This document shows positions 48,924-59,895 of a stretch of 64,000 nt of DNA, in pieces; the stretch's first letter is position 1, and each line of letters starts with the position of its first letter. The position numbers and the translations under genes were made by a program. The notes under the pieces are model-generated. The model did not search any database. It worked only from the letters and a program-made list of their open reading frames with translations, and was not told the origin of the DNA. This DNA comes from Ridgeia piscesae (taxonomy: Eukaryota > Annelida > Polychaeta > Sabellida > Siboglinidae), in the NCBI GenBank assembly GCA_025642075.2, contig JAODUO010000971.1:12501-76500 (forward strand). Reading direction: 5' to 3'.

Positions 48924-49126
48924 TTAAAGGGATACTCCAGCCAGTGAAAGATTCATGGTATTAGCTTACACATATATAATATATTGGTTGTGCATAGTAA
49001 CGGTGCACAAAGATCGTTAATAAACAATTTATTATAGTGTAATTATACCAGGAAACATCTATCTTGGATTCAGGGCACTGCCATCTTGTGGCAGGCACAG
49101 AACCACTGTCTGGATTATCCCTTTAA
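48924..49126. mobile_element. 203-bp TTAA-flanked MITE
   Basis: The left end TTAAAGGGATACTCCAGCCA and the right end, read inwards on the other strand, TTAAAGGGATAATCCAGACA match at 18 of 20 positions. The edges are TTAA, the expected target duplication of piggyBac- or Kolobok-type elements. No coding capacity. It contains CAAGATGGCAGTGCCC on the minus strand, shared with the putative element end at 24617. Confidence 0.85.
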
Positions 49127-50477
49127 GTGAAGCCGTATGATATGTGAATATAATGGACATTTTGCAGGTGTAACTTTCAAATTGTAAACACCATTTAGGG
49201 CTTATTTAATGCAATTTGGCAGACAGTACCCTTCAACATATATTAATTCTTCTATTAAGAATATATAAATATTGACTAACGTTGTACATTTAGTACAAGC
49301 TGCTGTTACTGCCAGCTAGAAATATACTACAAGGAAATTCAAAATCCAAACCGTCAGCTCACGTACTGTAGTGCCACTGAATACGCTAAAAAAATATAGA
49401 TAAACATGTCCAATACTATGACCTTTGTGGCTCTAGCCACGTGATTCTCCCTCCTAAAATATAGCACCAAAAGATTATGTTAGTATAGCAGACCTATGCA
49501 AGAATTCACAGCAGTTTACCTTGGTGTCATGATACAAAAACAGTTTCAATTTCACTACTATGACGGATGTTATCATGAAGAATTAAAAGGGTGATCTCCA
49601 GGTGATCTCAAATATTGATGTATGTGAATAATAAAATTACTTATTGGAAGTTTTTAATGTATCTAAGAATTGTGCCAAAATAGATCTATTTAAAAAAAAT
49701 CATTGTTACTTTTTGGTAATATACAGTAATAGGGTGAACACATCAGTTTAATACACATCTTGGTGTCCATTGGTCAAGCCACTGGCCATTGATAAGATGC
49801 CAACCTCCTGGGTAATAGATATTTTATTAGAATCTACCACGACGACATGACATTCTGAGCAAATCACCGATGTGAAAATACTGACTAGTTGCAAATGGTT
49901 GCTTCGTATTAACGGCTTTAGGTACATACCATCCCAAAGCAGACTTGTTTCCCATCAAAGCAGTTATGCAACTGTCATTTGAGATCACCCCTTACTTCAA
50001 CAATACTTTGTACGGTATCTAAATTTATTAATGATGAGAATTCTCTAAATGTATTCTAGAACTGTGCATAATCATTAACTAAAGCACTTCACAAGCAACA
50101 CTGCCAAGGCATGAGCATTTAAAAATAGGCTGTATTCTAAATGAAAATAACGATACAATTCTGATATAATCATGATGTCAAAACCACGACACAACTTACC
50201 TAAAAACCAGACCGCACTTGGAACCAATCCCAGTCAAGCGCCACCTGGTGGCCTTAATATGCACCAGACACACTAACATAATTATAGTGAATGGGACTTA
50301 CAATAACACGGAATGATATATTCTGAAACACAAAACCTAGAGAATTATACACATGTATACACACATTTTGTGTAAACAAATCAAAATTTTACAATTCACA
50401 ACCTGTAAATAAAATATATATATCAAACTAAACCTACATTAATTCAGTCACTGAGACGGCAGTAATGCAGCAGTAAT
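49127..50477. other. Intergenic / 3' flank of the ankyrin-SOCS gene
   Basis: AT-rich, no gene. Minus-strand AATAAA candidates near 50026 and 49822 could end the ankyrin-SOCS transcript, which cannot be decided from sequence. Confidence 0.35.
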
Positions 50478-52667
50478 TCACTCCACGTCCACAAGGTAGC
50501 GCTGCAGTGCCTTAGGAAGCGGCAGCTCGCCAACGCGAACATTCAACTCTCGATTGATTGCTTTGTAGATGGTGACACGAGTCATCTGCTTGAGTGAACG
50601 TGGCTGGGACGACAGATTGTTTATCATGCGAATAAAGTTGCTGCTGGGCGAACGATCAGGATCAAATCGTGCCATATACTTGGCCGTACTGAGACAGTTG
50701 AACAATGCATTATGGTCCATCGAGTTATAGAAGAGTAACAGCAGCTTCTCGCAGTATCCGCCATCGAAAATCTGCCGGAAGTCTTGAATCTCGTACATGT
50801 ACTGAGTGACTGGCTGTGTCGCTTTAGGCTTCAGGAATATGTTGCTCTGCGACTGACAGATGATCGAGTCCGACGGGTAGGGTTCGATGTCGGGGTTAGC
50901 ACCCCACTGCAACGAAGTCAAAACCCAATCGTGGATGAACAGTAAGTCGGCAGGCACGCGCACAAATTGCGCCAATTTGACCATTTCGATGAGAACGTTT
51001 CCGCTACCGCCATCAATGTTCCGCTTACGCATCGCGGTGCAATGGTTCGAGTTGAGTCCATGACGCAGCAGCATCGCGAGTGTTCGCTTGAGAAACTCAG
51101 ACATCACCAGTTTCGCCTCGTCGCTGCGTTGAGAAAGACACTTTTGTCCACACTGCGACAGCAACGTCACGATCGCCATGTGTGTCGTTATATTACAACT
51201 TGGGTGGCAGCCGCTGTCACAGAGCAGAGTGAGACATCGCACAAAGTTGTCGACGCACCGTGCGATCAGCGAGTTATCCATATTGAGCACGCTCTGTAGG
51301 AGCATGACAAGTGCAGTACGCCCTGCACCAGTAATGGCGTCTGGGAACACGCCGTGTCGAAACAAGACCTCCAGCGCACAGTGCAACACGTCCAGATCGA
51401 CCTGGTACATCTCACGCACAGGTAGTGTCTCCAGAGTCACCGCCCCCTGCTCGTTGCTGATGACAGAGTGGAACATCAGGATGACTTTGTGCAGGGACGT
51501 TATTTCGCTGGCATTCACGACGTTCGGATCGCAGTTATATTGCAGCAAAAGCTCCATTGTATCGATGACCTGCCCGTCGAACAACTCCTGCGAGCTGTCG
51601 GGAATTTCGGCATTCGGAAACGAAGTCAGTTTTCGGTTGAGTTGAGTGACGACAACATGGAGGGCTGTGTTGCCGTTGATGTCGACGCACTCGACGTCCT
51701 GCTCAAGGCCGGTGGCGAGCAGGAACTTTGTCGTCTCATACAGCTGCATCGGCTCCTGCAAGTGCATATACAGAAGGTGCAGTGCATTCTGGTGCTTCCT
51801 GTTCACCGCACTGATATTTGCACCCGAGTTCACCAGCAACTCCACATATCTCTTCCCCCACTGGACAGCGTACAGGAGCGGGGTCATGCCCTCTTCGTCA
51901 GGTTCGTTCACGTCTTCCGGGAGAAGCCCGATGAGATATCGCATGCACCCGAAGGCACCATATTTACACGCGTGGTGTAGGGGGAGCCGACGGTATGGCC
52001 ACATGTCGATGGCGGCGTACCCATCGCCTTCCATCAGACAGCGGACCACGTCGACGTGGTCGCCCTGTATCGCATACATCACCGGCAGCTGGTGATCACT
52101 GTCACACACGTATATGTCCGTCTCGAGGAAGTGGAACCGTGACGGCACATGTCGTGTCGGCATGTGCGCCATCGGGAAACACATCCCGATTTCTGCGTTG
52201 GCGTTCGCGCCATTCGCGAGCAGATACTCAACCATGTGAAGGTTTCCGAGTCGACACGCCAGGTGGAGTGGCAGGCTGCATTTGACCCGATTCACGGTAC
52301 ACCCCTCGTTCACAAGAAGCTCGACAAAGTCAAGGTCGCCGTTCATGACAGCCACCTGGAGGACATTGTATCCGGCATCGCCTGTGACCTGCAGCAAAGC
52401 CTCGAGATCGTCACAGCTGCTCAGCACGACCTTTGCCCTGGTGAATGCACTCTGGTAGTCGTCCTCACCCTTCTCTCTCAACCGGAGGAGTCGGAATAAG
52501 GCGTGGGCGTGTTCTACGTCATCATCGGTTGGTTGGCGTGGCTGCGGGCCACTCGTGCCAAAAACAAGGCCAACCAGTTGGTGGACCGCGGCGACACGAC
52601 TGTTGACAGCACGCCACATGCGTTGACGCAGTGGATGCTGCCACAGTCTCGACACAGGGCTCCATAG
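50478..52667 (-). CDS. Ankyrin-repeat and SOCS-box protein, large 3' exon
   Basis: One open exon of about 730 codons ends TGA at 50478-50480. Ankyrin units are visible at about residues 95-125 (NVLQVAVMNGDLDFVELLVN), 127-158 (LPLHLACRLGNLHMVEYLLA), 188-218, 222-252 (RLPLHHACKYGAFGCMRYLI), 255-285 (GMTPLLYAVQWGKRYVELLV) and 288-378 (looser), counted from 52655. A helical middle follows, then a C-terminal SOCS box at about 684-721 (PRSLKQMTRVTIYKAI, LPLPKALQRYL). SOCS boxes bind Elongin B/C and Cullin 5, with the ankyrins recruiting substrate, so a ubiquitin-ligase receptor is likely. A good acceptor (TTGTTGTGTTGACAG, exon start 52667) keeps the frame open upstream; the first in-frame Met in the exon is at 52619. 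The start therefore probably lies in an unseen upstream exon. I cannot assign it to a specific ASB gene. Confidence 0.9.
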   Translation of the reverse strand, partial: LWSPVSRLWQHPLRQRMWRAVNSRVAAVHQLVGLVFGTSGPQPRQPTDDDVEHAHALFRLLRLREKGEDDYQSAFTRAKVVLSSCDDLEALLQVTGDAGYNVLQVAVMNGDLDFVELLVNEGCTVNRVKCSLPLHLACRLGNLHMVEYLLANGANANAEIGMCFPMAHMPTRHVPSRFHFLETDIYVCDSDHQLPVMYAIQGDHVDVVRCLMEGDGYAAIDMWPYRRLPLHHACKYGAFGCMRYLIGLLPEDVNEPDEEGMTPLLYAVQWGKRYVELLVNSGANISAVNRKHQNALHLLYMHLQEPMQLYETTKFLLATGLEQDVECVDINGNTALHVVVTQLNRKLTSFPNAEIPDSSQELFDGQVIDTMELLLQYNCDPNVVNASEITSLHKVILMFHSVISNEQGAVTLETLPVREMYQVDLDVLHCALEVLFRHGVFPDAITGAGRTALVMLLQSVLNMDNSLIARCVDNFVRCLTLLCDSGCHPSCNITTHMAIVTLLSQCGQKCLSQRSDEAKLVMSEFLKRTLAMLLRHGLNSNHCTAMRKRNIDGGSGNVLIEMVKLAQFVRVPADLLFIHDWVLTSLQWGANPDIEPYPSDSIICQSQSNIFLKPKATQPVTQYMYEIQDFRQIFDGGYCEKLLLLFYNSMDHNALFNCLSTAKYMARFDPDRSPSSNFIRMINNLSSQPRSLKQMTRVTIYKAINRELNVRVGELPLPKALQRYLVDVE

Positions 52668-53810
52668 CTGTCAACACAACAACATGTCAAATTAGCAACT
52701 TACCCCTCGTACTTTGCAATAACTTACAATACTGTCTACCTCAGTATCAAGTTCTCCAGACTACTTGAACTTCAAAGTACTTTACTCTCTGGTAGACTTC
52801 AGGATCAAATCACTGTGTCCTGAGAAGTGTGTGTCATGGAAAAGTGTCTTTGGTTAACTTTATGCAGATTTTTGCATTTTTATAAATCTCTTTAACTTTA
52901 AATACTTTTCATGATACATGTTTATTATCAGTTCATTGTCTTAGTGAAATAGGCCCTGTTCAACTGAACAGTGAACACCTTCTTGATTTATCCGGGAAGT
53001 ATTGAGGCATGCTGCAATTACTGCACAAAGCCTAATGTACACAAATATCCACCACTGTCAATAGCCAGAACTCAGTCATAGACCTGCACGAATTGGAACA
53101 AGTTGGACTGAACAAACTTGTCAAAGCATTGCAAAAGCAATGATAGAATTCAAACCAACAGTCTCTCGCTTAGTCTTATGACAAAGTTGCTGTTTATTTC
53201 CTTAGCCAATCCTGCTTACTCTTTCATAATTAAACTGGTGTAAAGCTAATTTTGTCTAGCTAAATTTAAAATTAATTACACAATTAAATTAATTTCAAAC
53301 AAATTTGTCATTACTTAGTGCGAACGTAGAATTAATTTGTGGACTTTAACATTCCGAACTCCTCTGAATTTCAAGTACTGTGGAGAAGAAAGTAACTGAA
53401 CAAAAGTCACTGATGCCGCTCAAGAGGAGATTTGTGCACTGAACCGATGTATCTCCATTATATTTTATGAATTGTCAAAGACTGTTCTGGTTGAAACATT
53501 AAATTTAAGTGCCCAATAAAAAAATTATATAACTGTTCCAATCTCAAAAATTGCAATAGTTGTGTTGAAACTGTCCCCAAATAGCAAATCTCATCAATGG
53601 GACAGCTCAAAAGTGGGTTTTTCAAAATATCTATGTGTGTTTATCAGCATAGTGCGTAATAATCACTGCATATGTGGTCTGATATGTACCCAGGGTAGGT
53701 ACATGTTTTTATGCCTTAGAATTCCAACTTCTGTGTCATTTGTAATACAATACGCGATTAAGTAATCCTCTGTAGCCTATTTCAACAATGACTTCAGTTG
53801 GCAGTAAACA
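52668..53810. other. Upstream of ankyrin-SOCS exon, no second exon found
   Basis: Contains a SINE A fragment (52955-53195). I looked on the minus strand for an ATG exon with a donor in a compatible phase and found none I could support. Confidence 0.4.
52955..53195 (-). mobile_element. SINE family A, diverged partial copy
   Basis: Keeps TGTTCAACTGAACA...CACCTTCTTGATTTATC, ACACAAATATCCACCACTGT and GACTGAACAAACTTGTC in family order (reverse orientation). Confidence 0.7.
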
Positions 53811-53812
53811 GT

Positions 53813-54664
53813 TTTTTTTGCAATGAACAACAATGGCCAGAAAGTCCAGTTCTAACTTGTTTAGGACAAGCCATGTCTTGACAAGTGACAAACAAAAATA
53901 TGAAAAATTACAAATGAATGCTGTTGTTATTTGTCTAAATATATATACATATATTTACATAATTTGAAATGTATGACTTATAAATATATATACAAGCCAT
54001 GCAATTTAAATTCGTAAACTTCAAGATTTAATTACACACAGGACTATGGTTATGCTTTATAAAGCAAGCAACCACTGTCTAGAAGGTCGTGTACAAGTAT
54101 TTTTTGAACCAACTGCAGCCGTACGCAAGCATGATACCAGACAATCTAAACTATTTTATGTTAAAAAAGCGAACATCACCCATAGACTACTGTCAATTAC
54201 TGTCAGAGGTATACACATATGGAACGGTCTAGCAAAAAACATAACACAGTTGCCAAGTTTGCAACAATTTAAGAAAAGATTAAAGGCGACATTACTTTCT
54301 TTCTATTTATGAACAGTTAACAGAATGATAAAAAATACCATTACTGTTGCTTTGTATTCAATCTTGTAACTCTTACTACAACTACTATGCATTTTAGTTG
54401 AAAAGGGCATAGCGCCTTACAATTCTGATTTCATATGACTTCTGTTATGTCCCTTTAACAGCAGCAGCGAATCACCAATCATGGAATTGTATTATCTTGT
54501 ACCGGTAGTTGTATTGTCTTTACCATTATGTATTTTATTATTTTCCCATAATATGTTGTATATTCCTGTGTTGTTGTTAAATAAATTTTCATTCATTCAT
54601 TCATGGTTTGTCCTAAACAAGTTAGAACTGGACTTACTGGTTATTGTTGTTCATAGCAAAAAAA
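53813..54664. mobile_element. 63-bp inverted repeats bracketing a LINE 3' end
   Basis: 53813-53875 and 54602-54664 are reverse complements with five mismatches (shared core TCCTAAACAAGTTAGAACTG). They bracket 726 bases that include the LINE fragment and its tail. The right arm begins exactly where the LINE tail stops. Confidence 0.85.
54046..54601 (+). pseudogene. LINE 3' end: RT C-terminus, 3' UTR and (ATTC)n tail
   Basis: An 88-codon frame (54046-54312) ends like non-LTR retrotransposon ORF2 proteins: RKHDTRQSKLFYVKK, RLLSITVRGIHIWNGLAK, LPSLQQFKKRLKATLLS. A 290-base non-coding tail follows, ending in AATAAATTTTCATTCATTCA. The 5' part is missing, as in typical 5'-truncated insertions. Confidence 0.85.
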
Positions 54665-56848
54665 TTGTATTTGTATATATTCTGTGTAGGATTGTTTTAC
54701 ATTATTAATCATTCCTTGAATTTAGACATGTATTCATATAAAATAAATCAAATAATTTTTTAAAGAATATACTTTTGGTGAATTAAGTGTGTTCTAGATA
54801 GTCTGAACTGGAGTCAAATGTAAAATGAAAGCTTTGAAATTCATGTATTAATACCCAAACATCATGTCAATTACTTCAAACATCGATTAAGGTATTCTGT
54901 CCTAATTCATAACTTGATACTACCAGTGATTTGTGACATCTGTGCAACTGTAAAAGCCTTCCTGTCTACGATGGAAATAACAGGTATGTCTTGAACAAAT
55001 GTCGACACATACATACCCGAGTGCCTAGTAAACGTTCTGGTATGATTAGTTAATGAAAAATACGACCCTACAAGCATCTTACTTAGCACTACCGGTTGCT
55101 GTTGTGGCGTTTTGGGGGTGGTGGCGCCCCTGGCGGAATATAATCTATAACGCGCCTCGTTTACAACGCGGTTTCATTTCGTGGACCCCAACTACCGCGT
55201 TATAACGAGGCGCGACTGTATACAGTTTTTCATCTGCAGTAATACCTTCTCTCTTTTGCTAATCCATGAAGCGACCTATCGCCCAAATGCTGAGCATCTT
55301 TTGACTCTCTCCAACAGAAAGGTTTGCATCCTTCATAATGGCTTCCTGCAACTGTATATTTTTATCCCAACATTTTAGACCATCAGATCTCTACTGTCCG
55401 ATTAGCTGAATCGGACGGAATCTTAAGTTCTTGGTAGCTCAGTACTATGGTATATTATTAGTTTAAACCTCATTGTGTTAACCTTGACTAGAAATATAGA
55501 ACTGTCATGTGCAGAGCATAAAAGTCCAAACCAGTCACAACGGTCTCCATCTAGTTTTTTTCACATGACCCCCGTACCGGTGCCCGGTGGTACGTGTACT
55601 ATTGTTCAGCTCTATTACTGAGGGGGGATTATAGGATTAACTGGAATTATTGTACTGACTACTAGAAGGTGATCCGAGAATAAGCTGGATTTCATCACAA
55701 AGTCTGTGATTAACTAGTCATTGACCTACGATTGCCACTTGAAGTAAACTAATTTACTTGTCATCTGGGGAGTAACACACTGCACAGTTACTAATAGTAA
55801 TACCAACATTAGAACCAGAGGCCACAGCCACATAACTCATTCCCTGTGACCCTGTTACAATGAGTTTCCATTAGTAGCTGAATGGTGGATTACATTTTAA
55901 CCCTGTGTTTTTACACACAAAGTCATAAGTAAATCAGCCCTACAAACCAAGTGGAAATTGATTACAAATTATTGATTTTGCCTTATCCTTGCTGACATAC
56001 TGTGCACCCAACACTAAGCCCATATTCCAGGGGAGAAGACAATTGAAGACATGTTAGGAACTGACCGGACTACCTGTTAGGTAAAGCTTTATTTTATCAA
56101 GGGGTTCAACATACATCTTGAATTCTAGAGTCTATTGTCCCTGGTTCTTTGCCTATAAATTAAGTAATTATTTACATTTACAACATGCTCTTACTTTATA
56201 ACTAATTATTGAACAATTTGTCAATTCACTTTTTTCTTGTAAACTGCCAAGAAAATAATATGTGTACATAACGTTTTCGATGACTCTCAGATTATTAATA
56301 ATTAAAGTGATTTATTGCTAGCTAACTAATTAATCTATCAATGAATGGATGCACTGACTCTTATTAACATTAGTTATTACCCTTGGAATCATCCCTTGGA
56401 ATGTTAAATGATATTCTGTTTAATTACAATTTACATAAACCAATTATGACCCTTTTGCTATTAATTTATATATAATATTATAACCGGCACTCTTGCCTTT
56501 AATAAGTGCTAATGTGGGTCAATGCAAACACATGGTGACAGGTGATGCGCCTGGTACTGGTAGTATTATATAATGTTATAGCTGCATCTGACAAAACAAT
56601 CTAGTGTTCTAATAATAGGCATCTATTTATACACCATTTTGTCAATATTTTGTCATCAGCCTGCTTCATGTACAGTAGTAAATAGTATGGTAATGTTGGT
56701 AATGCACAATGACAGTTATGTACAGATGAACAGATTCACAATATGTAATTAACGGGTATGAGTGAATATTATGTAAGTAGAGAGACAGATGGAGAGAGAC
56801 AGAGAGAAAGTCCTACCAGGACAGAGTTAGCAAGTCCTTGCATTACAG
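54665..56848. other. Intergenic, nothing coding recognised
   Basis: AT-rich. Contains a GC-rich inverted repeat at 55151-55214 and a short GAGACAGA run near 56780. No gene supported. Confidence 0.4.
55151..55214. repeat. CG-rich inverted repeat, ~21-bp arms
   Basis: CGCGCCTCGTTTACAACGCG pairs with CGCGTTATAACGAGGCGCG (two differences), 21-base loop. The motif CGCGTTATAACGAGG resembles terminal sequences of Tc1/mariner/pogo-type elements; that resemblance is from memory. Confidence 0.7.
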
Positions 56849-57157
56849 GGTAGGATCTTAGGTGATTACCTCCAAACAGCCCAAAATTGGGCTAATGCAG
56901 GAGTTGTTCTTCTCTAGAATTAGTGAGTCCACTACAGGTTACACATTTACCCCCTGTGTGGGATATTTTACTTCCCCTGGCATAGACACCAGACAGAAGG
57001 GACCACTGGCTTTTAGTGTCTCTTCTGAAAGATACAGGCAAATGTGGGGTGAATGAAATTGCCTAAGTTTCGAAACGGGGGTAGGTGGGATTGAACCACC
57101 GTCCCCTCGATTGACAGTCCGGCGCTCTACCGCACGACCACCGCTCCCACTGAGTGA
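56849..57157 (-). mobile_element. SINE family B, copy 2
   Basis: Minus strand: head GGTAGAGCGCCGGACTGTCA, B box GGTTCAATCCC, then the same body as the copy at 38670. Identity is high over about 300 bases, including TAGTGGACTCACTAATTCTA and CAACTCCTGCATTAGCCCAA. Confidence 0.9.
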
Positions 57158-57449
57158 ACAAACATATATAAAGATGAAATTGGTAGATAATTTGAACACC
57201 AGGACCAACCAGCTGCATGGCATTTTACTACTGAACACCTCTGCCATTTTCTGATGCTTGTATTTCATTCACAGTCCATGTTGCTCCAGAACTGAGCTAC
57301 CTGTTGTAAGGAGTCCAGTGAAGCCTGGCTGAATAGTTCCTAACATTGAGATGATGTTCTAATACTACTTTGATCCTTCCTCTCTCTGCTGATACAGAAC
57401 GTTATGTGGTTATGACACTATGTCAACATCAAGACCAAATGCAAGATAA

Positions 57450-57781
57450 TTGCGCAGTGGCTAGAGGTTTAGATTCTCACCTACGAGACCAAAACTCAGG
57501 TTCAAATCCTACTACTGTTCTGCAATGTCATACCATGAGCAAGTGTTTTCACTCTACGTTGTTCGAGGTCACTCACTGACTCAGTTGTGTGAATGAGGAC
57601 CTGGCCATAAACAGTGGTGATATATTTATGTACAAACAGGCTTCTAGCATCAACTGCAGCATGGATGGATGATTCCAAGTGAAGACGAGATGGTGTTTGG
57701 TTGAACAGTTCCACCAGCAGTAAAGTGTAAGCCACTTTCAATTTGACCAATCCTGAGGACAGGATACTGCGCTATATAAGA
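57450..57781 (+). mobile_element. SINE family A, full-length copy
   Basis: The head TGCGCAGTGGCTAGAGGTTT contains an A-box-like TGGCTAGAGG, and GGTTCAAATCC is an exact B box. The body and the tail GGATACTGCGCTATATAAG follow. This is the best-preserved copy for orienting the family. Confidence 0.9.
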
Positions 57782-58264
57782 ACTTGTCTTGAAATTATAA
57801 TGTACACACACCTCATTGTAGTGTAGTCTTCTAGACCCTAGGCATAGCTTCGTAATTTACTTTTTTTATTATTGATTTATATGCAAATACCATAATAGTA
57901 CGGTAGACACTGGGATACGTCTACGCTACATACAGAAAATAGGGCAAAGGATTACACGAGTTAGTGATTGATTCGATCCTTTCTCAACAAATCCTCGACA
58001 ATATATATGTAATAGAAGAGCATTCAAGGTAATTCAAGGTATACTTATATTTGACAGTCACAGGCATAGCCTACCAGTAGTACCACTGATAGGCCTACCA
58101 CAAGATTTCATTATTAATATCTTAAGTTCGTGATGCTAGATAATTATATTTATATCATGCATGATTACTACAAGTCTACAGGTTTAGTTAATAGTGTGAA
58201 CTATGTCTATGATACTTACATCCATTTGCAAGCTGCAGACAAGTCAGTTATCCTAACAAGTTAA
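57782..58264. other. Intergenic, nothing recognised
   Basis: No feature supported. Confidence 0.4.
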
Positions 58265-58800
58265 TCAACTTGTTTTGTGATTGTGTATTAGTTTGGGCGG
58301 CCATTTGTACCAATATAACGTATCATCCTGGAATGCACAGTTCGATTCCGGCTGGCACCATCGGTTCATGTCGATTGCCAGCTCATCAAGCAAAAAGCCA
58401 GAGAGAAATCCACAAAATTCTGCGGCGCCACATGCTTCTGACGATGTTGTTATTGTCGCATCCGCCTCTTCTGTTGACGGCGTTGTTGTTGTTTTGGCAA
58501 AAACTGGCTTCATCAATACGCCAGTCATCTGCCAATGGGCGGACTTCGAAGCGGGCGTCTGTCAACGCCTGTTCTGACGACCCGAACGGACCTCTGCAAC
58601 AATTATCTCTTTTGCAAGACCCGAATAAGCGCAAATAACGATAAATCAACAATCCAGACGACCGAATGCGCACTACAGCGCGGCGCACGTACGGTCATCC
58701 AACGGACCAATCGACGACCGGAATACGTCTCGTATCATGTGGACGTAAGATCAGTGCATCACGCGCTGGGTCAGCTCGTAGGGTTGTCGTAGTCCATAAA
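58265..58800. other. CpG-richer patch with overlapping ORFs on both strands
   Basis: Frames of 85-122 codons overlap on both strands, for example a plus-strand ATG near 58370 giving MSIASSSSKKPERNPQNSAA. GC content is visibly higher than in the flanks. It may be a promoter/first exon, but neither strand has a motif or a clear donor, so no gene is called. Confidence 0.3.
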
Positions 58801-58905
58801 CCAAGGACCTTGTTGATCAGTTCCACCACTCACCAAAATAGTCAAAGCCGCCCCCCTCTCTCTATTATAATAAAATATATGTATGTATATGTATGTATGT
58901 GTGTG

Positions 58906-58943
58906 TATATATATATATTGTAGTATTGTGTGTTTGTTGTGTG

Positions 58944-58989
<46 letters not shown>

Positions 58990-59010
58990 ATAATATATAT
59001 ATATTATATA
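58906..59010. repeat. (TA)n with interruptions
   Basis: Alternating TA runs broken by TGTGTGTT and AATAATAAT. Confidence 0.9.
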
Positions 59011-59120
59011 TATATTCAATTATCAATTATAAGTGTCATGTATTCGTATCCTGTTGACGTGCACCTGCATGTTGTCCTCAGCAGTGATCATTCTTGAATC
59101 GCCTTGTGCTTAGTTATAAT

Positions 59121-59122
<2 letters not shown>

Positions 59123-59185
<63 letters not shown>
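59123..59185. repeat. (TA)n microsatellite
   Basis: Pure TA run of about 62 bases. Confidence 0.95.
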
Positions 59186-59189
<4 letters not shown>

Positions 59190-59230
59190 ACTATGTTATA
59201 GTAACATTGCTACATGTGCTACTAATTACT

Positions 59231-59260
59231 ACCACCACCACCACCACCACCACCACCACC
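59231..59260. repeat. (ACC)10 trinucleotide repeat
   Basis: Ten perfect ACC units. Confidence 0.95.
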
Positions 59261-59666
59261 AGCTAGTACTATATTATAATTTAACGTTTCATTTCATTTG
59301 TAATCAAACTGCCGTTACGGGAACGTACGCACGTTACAATTATCTAAACATAACAAAAAGCAAACGGTTCTAACCAAGGTAATGCAGACTTTATATTTGC
59401 ATGTTGTATTGCTTCAATTGGTGCATGTAGTTGGAGGTTGTGGATAATCGAATAGGGCATCACCATTGCAAGTCACTAGGGGTGAGCTTCAAGGGTGCTT
59501 TTGGAGGTAATCGAAGTGCAATTGCGAATTTTCAATCGGTTTGAAAGAGATTATATACCCAGTGCCGTTGGGGTTTCTAGGAATGAAACAGTTGGGACAT
59601 TTTTGTGAGGTTCACCTCTGTTCGATCTGGGATCTGATGTATTGCAAGTAATGACTAAACAATATG

Positions 59667-59668
<2 letters not shown>

Positions 59669-59721
<53 letters not shown>
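59669..59721. repeat. (TA)n microsatellite
   Basis: Pure TA run of about 52 bases. Confidence 0.95.
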
Positions 59722-59725
<4 letters not shown>

Positions 59726-59864
59726 GACGTCATATCATGCGTATGTCACCTACCTTTTACGCATTCGCTACGTACGGTCGTTACGTAAAATAAATTAATA
59801 GTAGGCTCTAGTACAATCAGACATGTCATAATCATGTAACAATTCCACCTATGTGTACGTGTTG

Positions 59865-59895
<31 letters not shown>

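Noticed and set aside
50967..52499. Several 96-170-codon plus-strand ORFs
   Set aside because: Antisense shadows of the GC-richer ankyrin-SOCS exon.
57450..57520. tRNA gene
   Set aside because: Has A- and B-box motifs but no full cloverleaf and is the head of SINE family A.
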